Shown here piece after piece: positions 4,907 to 5,899 of a DNA stretch of 5,899 bases. Position 1 is the first letter of the stretch. Each line of letters starts with the position of its first letter. The position numbers were made by a program, and so were the translations under genes. Source of the DNA: Clostridia bacterium (GTDB lineage Bacteria > Bacillota_A > Clostridia > Oscillospirales > Acutalibacteraceae); NCBI GenBank assembly GCA_017390825.1, contig JAFPAK010000155.1:1-5899 (forward strand). The letters are read 5' to 3'. The notes under the pieces were generated by a model that saw nothing but the letters and a program-made list of their open reading frames with translations, was not told the DNA's origin and did no database searches.

Positions 4907-5823
4907 AAAACGCTGCAGATCAGTTTCTCTGCATTGATGGGAGAATAATCCCATCGGTCAATATGATCGCCTTTGAAAAAGTATTTTGAATTTCTGCTTT
5001 CTTCTTTACGGTCAAAAGTATCAATAATTATAAGTTTTATTTTCATTTTATCGGGGATAATACTTTTAATATATACACTTGCCATCTGACCCGGGCGGGC
5101 ACCTTCTCTCGGCTCTGCAAGTCCCGCAAGGTTGGGCAGCAGTTCAACGAATATTCCATAATCCTCCACCGAACGAATGATGCCGGAAACTGTTTCTCCC
5201 TGCTTGAACATAGAGGCGTTTTGCTCCCAAGAACCGAGCAACTCCTTTTGTGAAAGGGTTATTCTGCCGTTTTCAATGCTTTTGATGACCGCACGAATTC
5301 TGTCGCCGGGTGAAAATCTGTCACAAGGATGAGATATCCGGGAGACGGATATTGAATCGATAGGCAGGAGTGATGCAATTCCGCATCCGATATCACAAAA
5401 TGCGCCGAACGGTTCAAGATGGGTAACGGTGGCTTCTATTATATCACCGACTGTAAGTGTGGATATGTAGTGCATCGCACACAGCTCCTGCGCTCTGCGT
5501 CGTGACAGAACGGCTATCTTCTCTCCCGATTCATCGGTAGTGATTGCGGTGACGGTAAAGCATACCGGTTTGCCAACCTTTGATATAATTGCGATATCCC
5601 GAACAGTCCCCTCGGCAATGCCGACTGCTCCCTCAAAGCGTGGGATAATACCTTTAATGCAACCAAGGTCAACGATAAGATTGTGGTTCTGATCGCACAC
5701 AAGAGCACGTGCTTCAAGAACCGTTTCCTTTGCCGCAGCTTCGTTCAATGTCTGGATTGAGGATAACGCTGCTTTGTTTTCCTTTGTGTCGATAAGATTT
5801 CCCTCAGGCAAAAAGTTGAACAT
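4903..5823 (-). CDS. S1-domain RNA-binding protein (three S1 domains, ribosomal protein S1-like)
   Basis: A 306-residue cytoplasmic protein with three OB-fold S1 units: a divergent one at about 34-110 (EARALVCDQNHNLIVDLG ... VLSRRRAQE), a canonical one at 124-196 (VGDIIEATVTHLEPFGAFCDIG ... GRITLSQKELLGSW), and a third at 207-268 (GETVSGIIRSVEDYGIFVEL). A C-terminal tail, FFKGDHIDRWDYSPINAEK, is characteristic of this Firmicutes group as I recall it. The family binds single-stranded RNA and may act in translation or RNA turnover. It is not the main multi-domain S1 of Gram-negatives, and no function can be fixed. The start is ATG 5823, with an in-frame stop just upstream (TAA three bases before the ATG) ruling out extension in this frame. 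Its probable terminator lies inside the last codons, and its stop shares TTAA with the glycosylase stop. Confidence 0.88.
   Translation of the reverse strand: MFNFLPEGNLIDTKENKAALSSIQTLNEAAAKETVLEARALVCDQNHNLIVDLGCIKGIIPRFEGAVGIAEGTVRDIAIISKVGKPVCFTVTAITTDESGEKIAVLSRRRAQELCAMHYISTLTVGDIIEATVTHLEPFGAFCDIGCGIASLLPIDSISVSRISHPCDRFSPGDRIRAVIKSIENGRITLSQKELLGSWEQNASMFKQGETVSGIIRSVEDYGIFVELLPNLAGLAEPREGARPGQMASVYIKSIIPDKMKIKLIIIDTFDRKEESRNSKYFFKGDHIDRWDYSPINAEKLICSVF
4905..4933 (-). terminator. Probable Rho-independent terminator inside the 3' end of the S1-domain gene
   Basis: On the - strand TGCAGA (4933-4928), an eight-base loop and TCTGCA (4919-4914) form a six-pair stem. GCG and then six T (4910-4905) follow; the T run forms part of the stop codon. 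The stem is short, so strength is uncertain, but the placement of the U-tract is right. It would let the S1 transcript stop before running far into the antisense strand of the glycosylase gene. Confidence 0.5.
4936..4955. other. Small perfect hairpin in the S1-domain coding region
   Basis: GATGGGA (4936-4942) and TCCCATC (4949-4955) are perfect inverted repeats around a six-base loop. Two G-T pairs can extend the stem outward. It lies only two bases from the probable terminator stem at 4914-4933. No T-run follows it on the + strand, so it is not a typical terminator for the glycosylase gene, but it could stabilise the 3' end or help stop transcription. It encodes the conserved WDYSPI segment, so it may be a coincidence of coding. 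Confidence 0.4.
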
Positions 5824-5836
5824 AAATTAAATTCAT

Positions 5837-5843
5837 TCCTTTC
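5837..5843 (-). promoter_or_regulatory. Ribosome binding site of the S1-domain gene with unusually long spacing
   Basis: GAAAGGA (- strand, 5843-5837) is the only Shine-Dalgarno-like sequence before ATG 5823. The gap from its last base to the ATG is 13 bases, longer than the usual 5-10. The gap contains an out-of-frame ATG that would read a ten-codon peptide overlapping the true start. Confidence 0.5.
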
Positions 5844-5899
5844 TTTTGATCCGATACCACAATATATGCGAAAGCTACTTCTGTTTATACTCATAACCC

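Noticed and set aside
4019..4999. GTG start at 4017-4019 for the DUF6062-like gene.
   Set aside because: No ribosome site precedes it and the predicted leader would be about nine bases, while ATG 3998 has AGGAAG at good distance.
5875..5899. Possible 3' end of another - strand gene (frame ending K-Q-K then TAG at 5877-5875).
   Set aside because: Only seven codons are visible, with no motif. A chance open frame this short is expected, so it is not called as a gene.

Overview
The window reads as ordinary chromosome from a low-GC Gram-positive anaerobe of the Clostridia, most likely a Ruminococcus-like member of the Oscillospiraceae. The reasons are a dockerin module at the left edge, strong AGGAGG-type ribosome sites, TATAAT promoters, a Clostridia-type DUF6062-like gene, a bacterial OGG1-like glycosylase and a stand-alone S1-domain protein. 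The taxonomic placement is inference. There is no mobile element, tRNA, rRNA or CRISPR array, and no gene-free stretch longer than about 130 bases.

Layout, left to right. Bases 2-154 (+) are the last 50 codons of a secreted protein ending in a dockerin. It converges on a DegT/DnrJ/EryC1/StrS-type aminotransferase (194-1387, -), and a bidirectional hairpin terminator lies between them. The aminotransferase is divergent from a two-gene + strand unit made of an acyl-ACP thioesterase (1529-2251) and a small lipoprotein with Tyr/Gly-rich repeats (2265-2813). The two directions are driven by mirror-image promoters, TTGATT-17 bp-TATAAT on both strands. The lipoprotein gene converges on rnhA, with a 15-bp-stem bidirectional terminator between them.

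The right half looks like nucleic-acid maintenance. A - strand unit encodes a DUF6062-like cysteine-rich protein (3303-3998) followed 6 bases later by RNase HI (rnhA, 2856-3296). Divergent to it is an 8-oxoguanine DNA glycosylase (4091-4906, +). The promoters of these two units form a near-perfect 24-bp palindrome in which each arm is a full extended -10 element (TATGNTATAAT), so polymerase probably cannot occupy both at once. The glycosylase gene converges on a three-S1-domain RNA-binding protein (4903-5823, -). Their stop codons share one TTAA, and the probable terminator of the S1 gene lies inside its own last codons.

I do not see a clear new multi-gene system. The most interesting signals are the palindromic back-to-back promoter at 4035-4058, the internally duplicated CxxC/CxxH pattern in the DUF6062-like protein, and the thioesterase-lipoprotein pairing. 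Four start codons were reassigned from the longest possible reading frame using ribosome-site position: aminotransferase 1387, thioesterase 1529, lipoprotein 2265 and DUF6062-like 3998.
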